Source of the DNA: Allolobophora icterica
Taxonomy: Eukaryota > Annelida > Clitellata > Crassiclitellata > Lumbricidae
Length of the DNA: 64,000 nt
Reading direction: 5' to 3'
Assembly: GCA_963556255.1 (NCBI GenBank)
Contig: OY744605.1
Coordinates: forward strand, 64,858,321-64,922,320
In this document: positions 42,986 through 54,951 of the stretch, piece by piece
Layout of the letters: every line of letters starts with the position of its first letter
Numbering within the stretch: the stretch's first letter is position 1
Notes under the pieces: generated by a model
Told to the model about the DNA's origin: nothing
Database searches by the model: none
The model's input: only the letters and a program-made list of their open reading frames with translations
Position numbers and translations under genes: made by a program

Positions 42986-45900
42986 GTAAGTATATAAACA
43001 TTCATAAATTATACGATTAAATCTTCTCGTCATTGGATTTCTTTAGCACGCTTGGCTGAATTGGAGATAGCTCCGGAAGGATGAACATGAGAATGTACAC
43101 GAGAATGCACGACTGGCTCGAGTCTACCTGACCCTATCTAACTTTGCCGTGCCTTACCTGACCCGAGTTGTCTTAAATTGGCTTTGAGCATCTCTCTTTC
43201 TTGACATGCTTGTCTTACATATCTACTCCAACTCATCTCCCTAAACCTCACCTTAACGTTGCTTATCTTATCTTACATGACATGACCTGGTCGTATTTTG
43301 TATGATCATTCTTGACCTAATATTATCTTACGTTGCCTCACCTTACCGTACCTTTTCATAGCCTTCCTGCCTTGACTTTACTTGTTCTGGCCTCACTTGA
43401 TCGCATGTGACCTTATCTCGGACTTGATCTAACCTAACTGTAGTTTAGGCTAAAAACCAAGAGTTAAGCACAATAACATCTAACTGCAATTGATAAAATA
43501 GACAACCATACGATCCTGCAACAGGGCACAATCTATGCGTTGTAAGTATTGTCAATCTTAACATTTATATCAGTAACTTTAGAAAACTCTCTGAAATCTC
43601 GAGTAATTTTATGTGCGCAGAATAATATCACGTAACCTAAAATCTATTTTGCTTTGTTTTTCCTCCAGGGACATGCTGCAGAAGTGCAGGGTGAGTCCTT
43701 AACACCAGACCCGTGTCATTTGCCATAGATGCTTATATGCATGGTTGAATATACATTGATTTGCTTATTTGATTTTGAGCAGTTTTAAAAGGTTTGAATT
43801 TAAGGAGGAAAGAAACCTTGAATTTACGGGTAAAGAAGGTTGGAAGTATGTAAGTAAGAAACTCACGGATGATCAAACGAACAAACGTATGAACGAATGA
43901 ACGATTGATCGAAAGGACGAACGAGCGAATGTTTTAAAGGACCGCTAAGGACACCCGTGTAGATCATGTTTTATATCGATAATTTTATACATTTTATTCG
44001 AAGTATTTATATAGCACTAATGCCATAAGAAGCGCGAATCGATGCCACATGAGAATTGAGATCTATGGGTAACTTGCTTGTTCGTGATCGTAATAGTGAA
44101 GACTTCAACCCGCACAGTTTGGGTCACAGGGCAAGACTCTCGCTAAACGGCCAATCATGTCACAGCAGTTCTAATAATTATTATCGAAGAACTATTATAT
44201 ACTTGTTGGTACAATCCGATGGTTTCATTGGTATGGTAGTTACAGACATAATAGGTGTATCGCAGCGTTAAAACTGTAAAAGTGTGTAAGTAAGCAAGTA
44301 ACTAAGATCCCGTGGGTATTCCAATTAAAATGCATAATTGAAGTCACTTGAGATTGGACAGAAAAGCGGATAAAGGTTAATTGTTGCTGACCAGATTGTC
44401 AACTGTTGCAAAGCGAAAGACCGGCGCGATGGAGATGGGGCCTTCATCATGTTTCTCGCCCGCATCTCTCTGAGCCTTGTCACTTCGAAGATGCAACAAT
44501 TGCCAACTTGATGTGTGACGGACGACACCTGGCGACACGCGAACTACATGTAGGTTGAAGCAACATTGGAAAACCTTCCATCTGCGTGATGCAGTTTCCT
44601 TTTCATTGAAGTCACCAAGCAGAGTTAACTAACGGATGCAACTATAGGGACAGATATTCCAGTTTAGAAGTCAAAGATATGAACCAATTTTAATCCGTCA
44701 TGTACCCATAGACTACAGGAGCAGCCTCTTTTAATAAATATGTAACTAGATGTAGGTGACCATTGAGGAAGAATCAGTTCAGTCTGAGCCTCGGTCTAAT
44801 GACTATATATCTAATCGACACTGATGTCATCCGCTTGGGAGTTGGGAAATTAGATTCGGGCTTGCCATTCATGTCGAAATGGCACATTGTTTTAGTGGTT
44901 GTAACCCGGTTTAGTCACTTCAGTGAAGGCTATATGAACCCTGCACAACAGGGTACAAAGCTGTACATATATTTTGCATATTGAAGAGACATACAAGAAC
45001 AGAATGGCAGCAAATGCTACAGGAAATTTTTTCGCGTCTCCTTCGTGTTCGGGTGGTTTTCATTTCAAGCTGACCACTGCGAAAGATGTGTTCTAAGTAG
45101 TTATTCCAAGTGGCATACCTGTGCGTCTGTGCTTAGACAGTGAGATGGACTTTATCAGTATGCTTAAAACTGAACTTATCAAAACTAAGATGAGTAAAAA
45201 TTAAAAGAAAGTTTCGCACTAGATTCAGATTTGCATGGTCGAGTTGACCTCGAGGCGACATACACAAACGTCGCTAGGGTTTGCTCTTTTGAGTGGTTAA
45301 CTTATTCGTTTTTGATTATACAGCTGATCCAGCTTACGTACCTACCAATACAGCTCAGCCGGTTAACGTACCAATATCAACATCAAACGGCATTGGAGCT
45401 TCAGCAGCTAATTCAACATCTGATTCAGCAATCACAGAATCGGCAGCAAACACCATCTCAATGGCCGGACCTCCACTGGCAGCGTCAGCAGCCCAGACCA
45501 CAAATATCGCGAACATCATTTCTACAGAGCAAGCAGCTGCAGCCAACACCATCTCATCGGTTGGAAATCCCGTGGCAGCGTCAGTAGCAACCACAACGAG
45601 TATTTCGGACATAATTTCTACACGACAAGCAGCTGCAGCTAACACCATCTCAACATTCGCACCTCCCGTGGTAGCGTCAGCAGCACCGACCGCGATTATC
45701 CCTGACAGCATCTCTACACCCCAAGCACCTGCAGCCCCATCAACAAGTGACATGCACGACGTGTCTCCAGTAGCAGCAACGACAGCCTCAGGCATCATCA
45801 CAACCGGATCGAATGGTCAGTTGTTTCAAGCAACAACAACCATATCGGCTCAACCTTTAACGATTGCACAAACCCTATCTCCTGCAACGCCCATCTGCGA

Positions 45901-48900
45901 CTCAAAAATTGGCAAGTACCAATTTAGTCTGACGTCACAGAAATTGTCAATACAAACTAGGGTCTGCGGGTAGAGCATTTTTACTAACCGACCCGATCCC
46001 GTAACACGGGAGCGTTACCCGTACCCGTACCCGACCCGTACCCGCGGGTTTACCCGCAGACATCTAAAACAAACGAGTTTAAAATGTTCCGACTTGTCAG
46101 TGTAATAGTATAATAGTGAGTTTATGTAGTTATCAATAACACAACAGTTTGCAAGAAAATAACACTAATTGATTTGTTAAAGTATTTCTCAGAGGTAAAG
46201 GGATGACAGACTTTGAAATATGCCTAGCCTGACTGCAAAGAAAACACGATTGCTCTACTGCCAGGCTCATTAAGTGAACAACGGGATGGGCGTCTGCGAC
46301 CTCTGACCTCTCTGGTTGTCGGGACCGAAACTCCGATCAGTTATATATAGACGTCTAACGATTATGTTAATGGTAAGAAACCTCTTTGTAACTGTTATCT
46401 GAAGATCTATTAATAAATCCCAGGTTCACTAAGGCGTATTGAGGTCAACACAGGCATATGGTACTTAGACAGAATATCGCCAGCTATAGTAAGTCTATGA
46501 AGGTGCAAGACTCACTATTTCATATGACCACAAAACTTCACGTCGGCAAGGGTAAACCGGGTATACCCGTACCGGTAATGCCATACTCGTACCCGTAATG
46601 CCTTACCCGTACCCGACCCGACCCGTGAAATGGCTAGACAACCCGTACCCAACCCGCGGGTACAGGACGGTTACGGACAAACCCGTACCCGCGGGTTTAC
46701 CCGCAGACATCTAAAACAAACGAGTTTAAAATGTTCCGACTTGTCAGTGTAATAGTGCCTTTAAAATTAATTAGCAATTACTAGACAATAACAATAACTG
46801 ACAACTACTAATTCTTACCAATCATCACTTACAACCAGTCTTGTTGTCAAGACCTTAAACCTCAAGACCAAGACCAAGACCTTGAACCTCAAGACCAAGA
46901 CCAAGACCAAGACCCAAAAAATCGAAATCAGGTCAAGACTTCTAAAAATTGTCAAGTCGGAATATTCGCTATTTTAATGAAAACATGAGTCTTTTATTTT
47001 ATTCAAGCAAATTAACTTTAAATGCAAACTGCAGAGAAATCCGAATTTGTATTCAAAAGTCCTTCATGCAAACTCTCATACCAAATGCCTTTTGTATTTT
47101 ATAAAAACCAATTCGCTCAGAATTTTCTGACCAAGACGTGCCTGGTGGGCCTCATAAAAATTCCGTGGGCCTCATAAAAATTCCGCCATGTGAAAAAATA
47201 CGTTCTACAGGTGCTGAAGTCGCTGACACACACAGAGTAGCTTTTCAAGCACTGGATGTAAATGTACAGATAGTGAGTCCGTTTGAAATCTTCCCATGGT
47301 TTATCATACCGTCTGATACAGAATAACTGTTGCTGCTGCCAATGGGTTTACCTGACCAACATGACTTGTATCCATCCATAGATATTGGTCGTATGATGCA
47401 AGCAGGCCTGATACAGATTTCTTGAGTTCTGTTAAATGACTGTTCATATTAACAGCCGGTCTTGGTCTTGGTCTTGCGAGACCAAGACCAAGACCTTGAA
47501 CCTCAAGACCAAGACCAAGACCAAGACCTTGAACCTCAAGACCAAGACCAAGACCAAGACCAAGACCAAGACCTTGAACCTCAAGACCAAGACCAAGACC
47601 AAGACTTTTAAAAACGAACTCGAGTGCACTCGAGACCAAGACCTTGGTCTCGAGGACAACAAGACTGCTTACAACAGCTAGCAACATCGAATATTCACGT
47701 ACAATCTATTATTTCACTAACATAATACCACACAGGTTTTCGTTTGTTTGTCGCTAACGCAAAGTCATGGTTTATTCGGTAGGTGTAGCTACGACAAGCT
47801 TAAAAATTTCCACCAATATTCGGTAGAAGTCGCCTTAACTAAAAAATTCCACCATACTGACTTTTGTAATTGTTATTGTAACCGAACATTTATAAAACGC
47901 CACTCAGATCAGCGGAGCGCTCGGTCCGTGTCAGTGCAAGCACCGGCAAAAGAGAAACGTTTTCAAGCGTCTACGAAACTCAACAGGAGAGAGGGCAAGA
48001 AGCTCATGTCGGAAGGACTGGGGAAGACTGTTCTAGGCCAAGGACCCACATAGGCAAAGCTTCTGGATTGGGCCGTGGAAGAGTGCATACGTGGAACAAC
48101 TAAAAGGCCACGGGCCGAAGATCACAAGGAGGCCTTGTCAGGCTAGGAAGAAACCGGGCTGCAGAAATTTATTAGGTAAGTTACACACAAAGGTGAGGGT
48201 TTTGAACTGAATTTCTGTTGGGCAGAGAGCCAGCGGAGGGAATCACGAATAAAGGCAGAGGCGTGGGCAAACTTAAGAATTTCACCTATAAGCCGAGCAG
48301 CAACATTAAGAATAGACTGAAGTTTATGCATATTGGAGGAGGAAAGGCCAATGTACACAGCAATAAAAAAAAGTCCACCCGAGTGCAGATGAAAGTGTGA
48401 ACCAGCGTGGTGACAGCATGGACTGAAAGACACCTGCGGATGGATTGAAGCTGGCGTAGATGATGAAAGCATAATCGGGATACAAGGTTAACTTTATCGG
48501 TGAAGGAATGGGTAGGATCGAGGACAGTCCCCAAGTCATGAACAGAGGAGGAGAACTGAATCAGGGGAACCTGAGATGAAGAAATTCCAAATCAACCTTG
48601 CTGAGTTGGAGGCGCCCACCAAGCCAGATAAATTGAGTCTTGTCAGAATTCAGCCGCAAGCGATTAGAGGAAAGCCAAGCATCCAGAGCAGAGGAGGCTG
48701 CCAAGGTTCGCGCAACCATTTCGACAGCAGAGGAGGCCGGACTATGTAGAAGAGATTAGGTGTCGTCCGCATTCTGGTGGGACGAAACCCAAACGGCTGT
48801 AAAATCCCCCGAAGGTTCGAAGTATAGAGGATGAAGAGCAGAGGATCGAGAACAGAGCCTTGCGGGAGACCATAGGGGATAGTGACCCAAGGAGTGCGAT

Positions 48901-49893
48901 GCGTTCCAAAGACCACAGTGATGGATCTGTCAGAGAGGAAAGAGCGGAACCATAAGAGAGCACTGTCAGTGATACCAAAGGATATGGATAGCCGGTTTAG
49001 GAGAATAGAGTGGTCCACAGTGTCAAAGGCTGCACTTATGTCGCACAGAGCTATGGCAGAGTGACATGACCACGGTCCAGAGCTTGAAAAACATCGGCTA
49101 GAAGCCGAATTAATAGGGTTTCGGTCAAGTGGGATTTTCTACATCCAGACTGAAATGCAGGCATGAGGGAATTACCTGTAGAGTAGAGGTAGTGGACAAG
49201 GTGAAAAGCAACACGTCTTTCCATCTTTGTAGGCTACGGAGTTTTTTATCCTTCATTGCACTTAGGACATATCGCATTACAATCAACACCCATACAACGC
49301 AAATGCTCTGTTATTGCAACTCTAATTCTCGGCGCATAGCGCTCAAAGTCTATTATCGTAAGAACGCAAATTCTTTTCTCTTGACAGCTCCAGCGTCTCG
49401 TCTTCTGTTGCAGCAGAACACTGGTAACGGACTGGACCAGACATGGTCGGCCTTCAAGTTCGGATTCAATGACGGAACAGGTGGTTACTGGATTGGTAAC
49501 GAGAAACTCTACAGGATGACGAACGACGATACAAAGTGCAGACTCTGTATTGACATGCAACAAACGGGATCAGGATCGTGGTCTTATGCCTTCTACGACT
49601 CTTTTGTCATAGGCAACGAAAACAATGGATACAATTACACCGCAACTGGGTTCGACGGAAACGTTGGCGATACGTTTGGTTTCTCGAATCGTGTCTGCAA
49701 ATTCAACGCAAAGGATCAGAATAATCAGTATCCCTGTCCTAACTTTGCATTGAATCTAAAGGGTGGTTGGTGGTACCCTTGTGGTGGCACTCAAATCGTA
49801 CTGAATGGCGTTGGTACCACTGGATTCTTCTGGGCAGATCAGTCGATGAGTCGATTCCTACAGACGAGCTACATGTGGATAGCCTGTCCTTAA
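42689..49893 (+). CDS. Gene C: PAN-like / short repeat / fibrinogen-related protein
   Basis: Exons: 42689-42985 (99 codons), 43669-43690 (micro-exon, GHAAEVQ), 45324 to about 45926 (repeat stalk with only 2 periods), 49388-49893 (fibrinogen-related domain, TAA). Phases are as in A. The stalk is about 200 residues, so the predicted protein is near 475 residues, the shortest of the family. The 3.5-kb last intron carries two hAT-like elements and a LINE. The fibrinogen exon is intact with small changes (NEKLYRMTNDDTKC, QYPCPNFA). AATAAA is at 50979-50984. It shares its intron insertions with B, which makes it B's closest relative here despite the very different stalk length. Confidence 0.82.
43669..43690 (+). 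CDS. Gene C exon 2: 22-nt micro-exon
   Basis: Flanked by CTCCAG and GTGAGT. Two substitutions change GPAGEVQ to GHAAEVQ. Confidence 0.82.
45521..45808 (+). repeat. Gene C 96-nt coding repeat array (2 periods)
   Basis: Anchors at 45521 (STEQ), 45617 (STRQ) and 45713 (STPQ) are spaced 96 nt. This may be near the minimal ancestral array, or a contracted one. Confidence 0.93.
45958..46713. mobile_element. hAT-like non-autonomous element in gene C intron 3
   Basis: Left end TAGGGTCTGCGGG at 45958. Right end CCCGCAGACATCTA, present twice (ending at 46066 and 46713). Flanks ATACAAAC (45950-45957) and AAACAAAC (46714-46721) fit an 8-bp target duplication with one mismatch. Subterminal CCCGTACCCG repeats are rich. 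The uninterrupted site is seen in gene A (near 20930) and D. There is no transposase ORF. Confidence 0.7.
46836..47667. mobile_element. hAT-like non-autonomous element, 832 bp
   Basis: Perfect 13-bp terminal inverted repeats CAGTCTTGTTGTC (46836-46848 and 47655-47667) are flanked by the exact 8-bp duplication CTTACAAC (46828-46835, 47668-47675). A and D show the empty site (ACTTACAACAGCTAGC and a near match). Subterminal AAGACCAAGACC minisatellites lie at both ends, larger at the right (47460-47640). No transposase. Confidence 0.88.
47879..49224 (-). mobile_element. LINE copy (CR1/L2-like), 5'-truncated, in gene C intron 3
   Basis: The minus strand encodes VDHSILLNRLSISFGITDSA, IPYGLPQGSVLDPLLFILYT and further down ILNVAARLIGEILKF and RLKTFLFAG, with frameshifts. 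The 3' end is ATAACAATTAC-like. Flanks CTTTTGTA (47871-47878) and CTTTGTA (49225-49231) look like a short target duplication. Genes A and D lack it. Confidence 0.85.
49388..49893 (+). CDS. Gene C terminal exon: fibrinogen-related domain
   Basis: Phase 1 start after CTCTTGACAG, 167 residues. It begins PASRLLLQQNTGNGLDQTW and keeps KGGWWYPCGGTQIVLNG and the C-terminal WIACP. Confidence 0.9.
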
Positions 49894-50150
49894 GGAAGGT
49901 CGACCATCCAGTCATTCATGATGCGGTGATTTGTGGTTGATTCATGGATTCTGACAGGAATTTTGCTCTGCATATAGGTCCTATAAGATACCTGATACAT
50001 GCGCATTTGTCTGTCGTCTCTTTCGAACATTTTTTTGGAGGGAAGGAACTCAGTGTTTCTTATGAGAAAGATCAGTTAGACAGGAACGAAAAACATGGCA
50101 AATTGTACTTTCAAAATTAAGTGGGGAGAACCTATATAATCTATTGTGGT

Positions 50151-50745
50151 CATAGTGCGACCGTACGTTACCTACCGGAATAACGTACGCGTACCGTACG
50201 TACGTTATCGAAAAAAATAACGTACGCGTACCGTACGCGTACGTTAAAAATGTCAAGTTTCTCTGATCATTCACAAAGTGCCTCAATATAGCTATAGTCT
50301 TATAACGTACGCGTACCGTACGTACGTTAAAAATGATCGGTTTAGCTCTACAGTATTAACCTCCCTGTACGCAGGCCTAGTTAATTTAGAACGTTACCGA
50401 AATTTAGTATTACCAATAAAATGACCACTGGCACTGACCATCCTATAAAGTGTGCCGTAAAATCTTAATTATCTTCATATTATACATAAGACAGAATATT
50501 TAGCAATTTGGAATTTAAAAGTAGAGATTATTGAACAGCCACAGCTAGCTGATGTAATAGTTAAAATTGGTTACGACCGTAAATCATAACTATTATTGAC
50601 TTTTCTTGTGCATAGTGTTATGTATTTTATTTTCGTCATGAACTGATCTGAACGTACGGTAACGTACGGCATAATAACGTACGCGTACCGTACGTACGTT
50701 ATAGAAAAAAAATAACGTACGTACCGTACATACGGTCGCACCTTG
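50151..50745. mobile_element. hAT-like non-autonomous element rich in CGTACG
   Basis: Termini CATAGTGCGACC and GGTCGCACCTTG are inverted repeats with one or two mismatches. Flanks ATTGTGGT (50143-50150) and ATGGTGGT (50746-50753) fit an 8-bp target duplication. B and D have the short empty-site version (CTGTAGTGATGACTGG, CTGTAATGGTGACTGG). Inside are clusters of ACGTACGCGTACCGTACGT palindromes at both ends and one in the middle. Confidence 0.75.
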
Positions 50746-52329
50746 ATGGTGGTGACTGGACAGATCGGCGTAAGGCAGTTCAGCGCAGGGACAATAATTG
50801 GATTTTTTCGATTGATTTGAAATTACATAGTATAGGCCCTAGAGATTGACAGTTGTTGTATAGAATCTTTGAAGTTGCTTTAATTACATTAGATAATACG
50901 AATATAACAGATTGAAAAAATATTTCTCACTTTATTACCAAGAAGATGCTTTTCACTTATAGGCTAGATAAGTCCATAAATAAATGTGACTACATACTCT
51001 TAAGTATGTGATAAAATCACGATTTTCGTAATTATTGATCACAGTTCGCAATCGTTCAACCAGATCCCGGTATTTTTCTTTTCTCTTGCATTAGAAGTGC
51101 TTCACCTGCAAGGATTTTTTCGATCACGCAATTTTCCAATAAAGATTGGGTTATTACCAAGGACTTTTTTCTCTAGTTGGCGAAAATGTTTCCTTTGCAC
51201 GACATTTAACGCTAGCACGAACTTCTCTTACATGAACTTGGCTTCTGAAACTGCGTATCGGGAATGCTCAGAAGGGTCTAAACTTCAATTGAAAGTGTAA
51301 CTTTGACGTTTGGTACATTATTATCTAGATGTCTGTCTGTACAATCGCACCCTACTTATCTACTTTAATAACCAGCCATCCTCATCTTCCCTGGTCCTCG
51401 TTGATCTACCAAAATCTGCTTGTCTTCATCAATTTTAAGAACATGCTCAGCTTGCTCAGTGGCAATGTCAAAAATGAGATACATTCTCACAAAAATGACA
51501 TTTACTGCATGAAAATTTTAAGAAGTACAATTAAAGAAAAAAATGTGTGACAAAAGGCCTTTAAGTCTCTCCATCACTGTCTAAACATTTCTTTAGACAG
51601 TTAAAAACTATGTATTTGTACTTTTTCATATAAATATGCAAAATTATGAAAAATAACTATAGCAATTCAACAGGCTTCATAGTAACATACAAGTAGGCTA
51701 CGTGGGAAACAATTGTTCATAAATGGTCTATGATTATGTTAAAAATTCTTACTTGCAAGATTGTATCCCAACTTAAATAGAATTGTTGCATTCCAGTGTC
51801 TCATCAATGGCAGATACAGCAGATATATCGACCCATCGATGTTCTGTTGTAATATTCGTGTGCACTTCTTAACTTTGTAAGGAGGGCAATATCAAAATAC
51901 AGTTGTGTTGTATTGTATTGTATAGATACGTTGCTTTCTCCATGGGGCCTATATCTCGACTTTCAGGGCATTAAGCAACCAGTAAACATTCATAGATTAC
52001 AGTAAAACTTTGCTGTATAGTTCAGTACAATCAAAGGAACAAAATAATCTACTATGTCAGTCAATCAGCAAATAAAATTTTCCCATTGTGACGTGAATCA
52101 CCTAGTGCTGACTCAAGTACTTAAAAAGTAAAATTTTAAACTTAAAATTTAATCAAAATGACAGGCCAAAACTCTGTATTATCGTTCATATGAAGGCTAA
52201 AATCAGGCGAATACCACAATTTCTACCAAATCGGACCCGAATGGATCATACACTTACAGGCGTACGATATGTAGTGCATGAATTTGAAAACACAGACTGT
52301 TAATACTAAAACCATACTGTGTTAATCAT

Positions 52330-52735
52330 CTATTGATATAGTTTCCTTAAATGCAAATTTATCTGTCGGAGGACGCTACGTCACAAACGGCTTCTGTTCT
52401 ATTGTGAAACATAAACCGGTTGTCTTGACGACGGCGGTCTTGACGGCGGTGATAACCAACGATACATATAGGCCTATAATATGACGTCATAATATGACGG
52501 GCAAATACTCTAACACTATATACTGCCGTCATAATTATGACGGGAAAATACACTAGTTCTATATAATAGTTTCCTTATATGCAAATTTGTCCGTTGTATG
52601 ACGCTACGTCACAAACGGCTTCTGTTCTATTGTGAAACCGTTTGTGACGTCAGTACTGCCGTCTTGACGACGGCCTTGACGACGGCGATCAACGACCTAC
52701 GATATTATGACGGGCAAATACACTAGTTAATAAAT
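52330..52735. repeat. Imperfect tandem duplication, unit about 230 bp
   Basis: GACGCTACGTCACAAACGGC occurs at about 52372 and 52600, each followed by TTCTGTTCTATTGTGAAAC and by CTTGACGACGGC words. Confidence 0.75.
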
Positions 52736-53196
52736 ATTTTCAGAACGATCTGGCGGATCCCGCCATATCCTTCGAGAACCCCTCTTGGTCCGCAGACCAC
52801 AGTTTGAAAAACGCTGATATAGGTACTAGATGGGTGTCGCTGCTGGATCCTTCCGCATATTTAAATTAAGCTGCATTTACCCAGCCACTTGTTGCAGCCA
52901 TACTGGGACGTGAAGACTGGACAGATGTACATAAGAATGAGATTCTGAAAGCTCGTGGATTGCCAAGGCTGATGGGCGTGGAGCCAGCGCCAACCAGGCA
53001 TAATGTCTTGACAGACCCTTGATTGAACGGGACATGGTAGAGATCTGGTCCTCATACAATGATCCATTCAATCATGCAGGAGTTGGAGTGGTGCCTTCAC
53101 CTCACTCGGGGACTATATTTTTATCCTGACCATTTCTTCGTGAGGTCTCTGTCTCAGCAATGAGACCTTCCGTGTGGCGGTTGACCTTCGGTTCGA

Positions 53197-53414
53197 CCCT
53201 CTATGGGCCTGAAGTGCATTTTTGCACTTTCACCATGCAGGTCATACAGCTCACTTGTGGTGCATTTTTGCACTTATGCGCTAGCGGACTTGTTACTGCG
53301 TATCCAGATATTAGTCTTTGCTCAGCAAGCATTTGTTTACCACTGTTATGTTGCTATTTTATATTTTTTTAATGAAATCACGAAAAGGTTAAAAACAATT
53401 GGGTCCATAGAGGG
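53197..53414. mobile_element. piggyBac-like miniature element
   Basis: Inverted termini CCCTCTATGGGCC (53197-53209) and GGGTCCATAGAGGG (53401-53414), with TTAA directly after the right end (53415-53418). The left TTAA is altered (TTCGA). The corresponding upstream block of C has an uninterrupted GGCCTTAATATATG. Length about 218 bp. Confidence 0.65.
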
Positions 53415-54642
53415 TTAACATATGCGCGTCGCACCAATGCCAGTGCGGTGAAACAGTAGATCCAGTCCTCTATCCAACACACAGCTTTATCCCTATTGCA
53501 TCTGAATGACTTAGACCAATCAACAGGACTGGACTCGAGTTTGTTGAATATTTGGGACGTTATTGTTTTCAAATCACAGAGACAAAACAACCGGATTGGA
53601 TAAGATTTTGTTGCAGACTGGGGCCACCGTATATCCGCTATTTCTGGTCACCCACTTGAGTCATCGCATCTTTTCTAACGCCTCCCTATTTCCACTCAGC
53701 GTTACAATGCGGTGGCCTTTAGGGCCACTTTTGTAGACCTCAGTGGGGGATGAAGACCATTAGTTACAGAGACAGTATTTGTTGCCCCTGCGTTCAATCA
53801 TATTGGGTTCCTATATAAGAGAGCGTTTACACTTCGGTCCCAACAAATAATAATGCATAAGGCATCATCAAATCTATTATATATGTTTATAATCCGGATC
53901 AAATCCAGCTGAGTTCAGGGCGATCGATGCTTAGGCATGTAGGACATGAAAAGCCATTTTAGAAGTCAGCATAACGCGTTAAATTTTCTGGACGATTAAT
54001 GCAATCAATTTAGCAGTCTTCTAACGCATTGTTCCGCAATACTGATTGGCACTTGTTGACGAAATGCCCGCATTTACGACGGTCACGTCTCAGTGAAACT
54101 TCACATCATAGGCATCTCGATGGCCATTATACTTGAGCACTGTTACGGTATTAGTCTGCAGGACTACTGTACGATCCTATATCCAGTTACATTTCAACCA
54201 CAATGTTCTCACGCACATGGCAATGAGCGTTGTTGTTTAACGCTCGAAACAAACGAACGCAGCTATTGTGAATTGGCATGTGTCTGTTTTGTTCGTTACA
54301 CGCTGGCATGGTTCTGTTGTCTTTGCAATGAAACCCTCTAAGCGCATGGCTGTTGAAAACCACTATGAATGCAGTCGATTAATACAGACTGCAGCTCTGT
54401 TTTGTTCTGAAAATCAATTGGTGCCAGAAATAATCGACACATAAGCGAACGTTTCTGCAGCTGACTTCAAACGATCGCGACTACATGATTCGAGTCCCAT
54501 GCAGTGTTGACTACAGTCTGTATGTAATCGACGACTATTAGTCTTTCAAACGAACTAGAATGCATTGCGAGGGTCTGTGGCGTTGGTATTAATACACAGA
54601 GTAACATTTTTGAAACCTATATCAGAAATCACCGGAAAGGAA

Positions 54643-54951
54643 ATGGTATTCTTAATAGCGTTGTATCTCACAATCTACAGTTCCCTGGCACCAACAGAGG
54701 CGATGATTGAGAGCGCATTTTCGATGGTATGGAGAGATGGCGACAGTGTACCACTGTGCGCCATTGACCAACCGACTGCAGTGAAGTCCACCAACAGCGC
54801 CATCTGGTGTGGCATAGAGTGCATCACATCATCATCGTCGTCGATGTGCTACGCCTTCAGCTACTACGAAACGATGAATAAATGCAACATTTTCTTCTTT
54901 CAGCCGACTACTTATGTCGTCGAGGATGACTGCGTTACCTATGGGGTTATC
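54643..54951 (+). CDS. Gene D exon 1: signal peptide and PAN/apple-like domain
   Basis: MVFLIALYLTIYSSLAPTEA leader, cysteine module as in A to C, with long exon end (TATGGGGTTATC before GTAAGT). Confidence 0.85.

Larger units (their letters stand above)
49894..54642. other. Intergenic region C-D
   Basis: Contains the 3' UTR and flank of C, a CGTACG-rich hAT-like element (50151-50745), AT-rich DNA without recognisable features (51330-52330), a tandem duplication at about 52330-52730, the upstream block of D (52840 onward) and a piggyBac-like element (53197-53414). Confidence 0.6.

Noticed and set aside
48218..49064. Small plus-strand ORFs inside 48.2-49.1 kb as host genes
   Set aside because: They lie antisense to a recognisable LINE reverse transcriptase.
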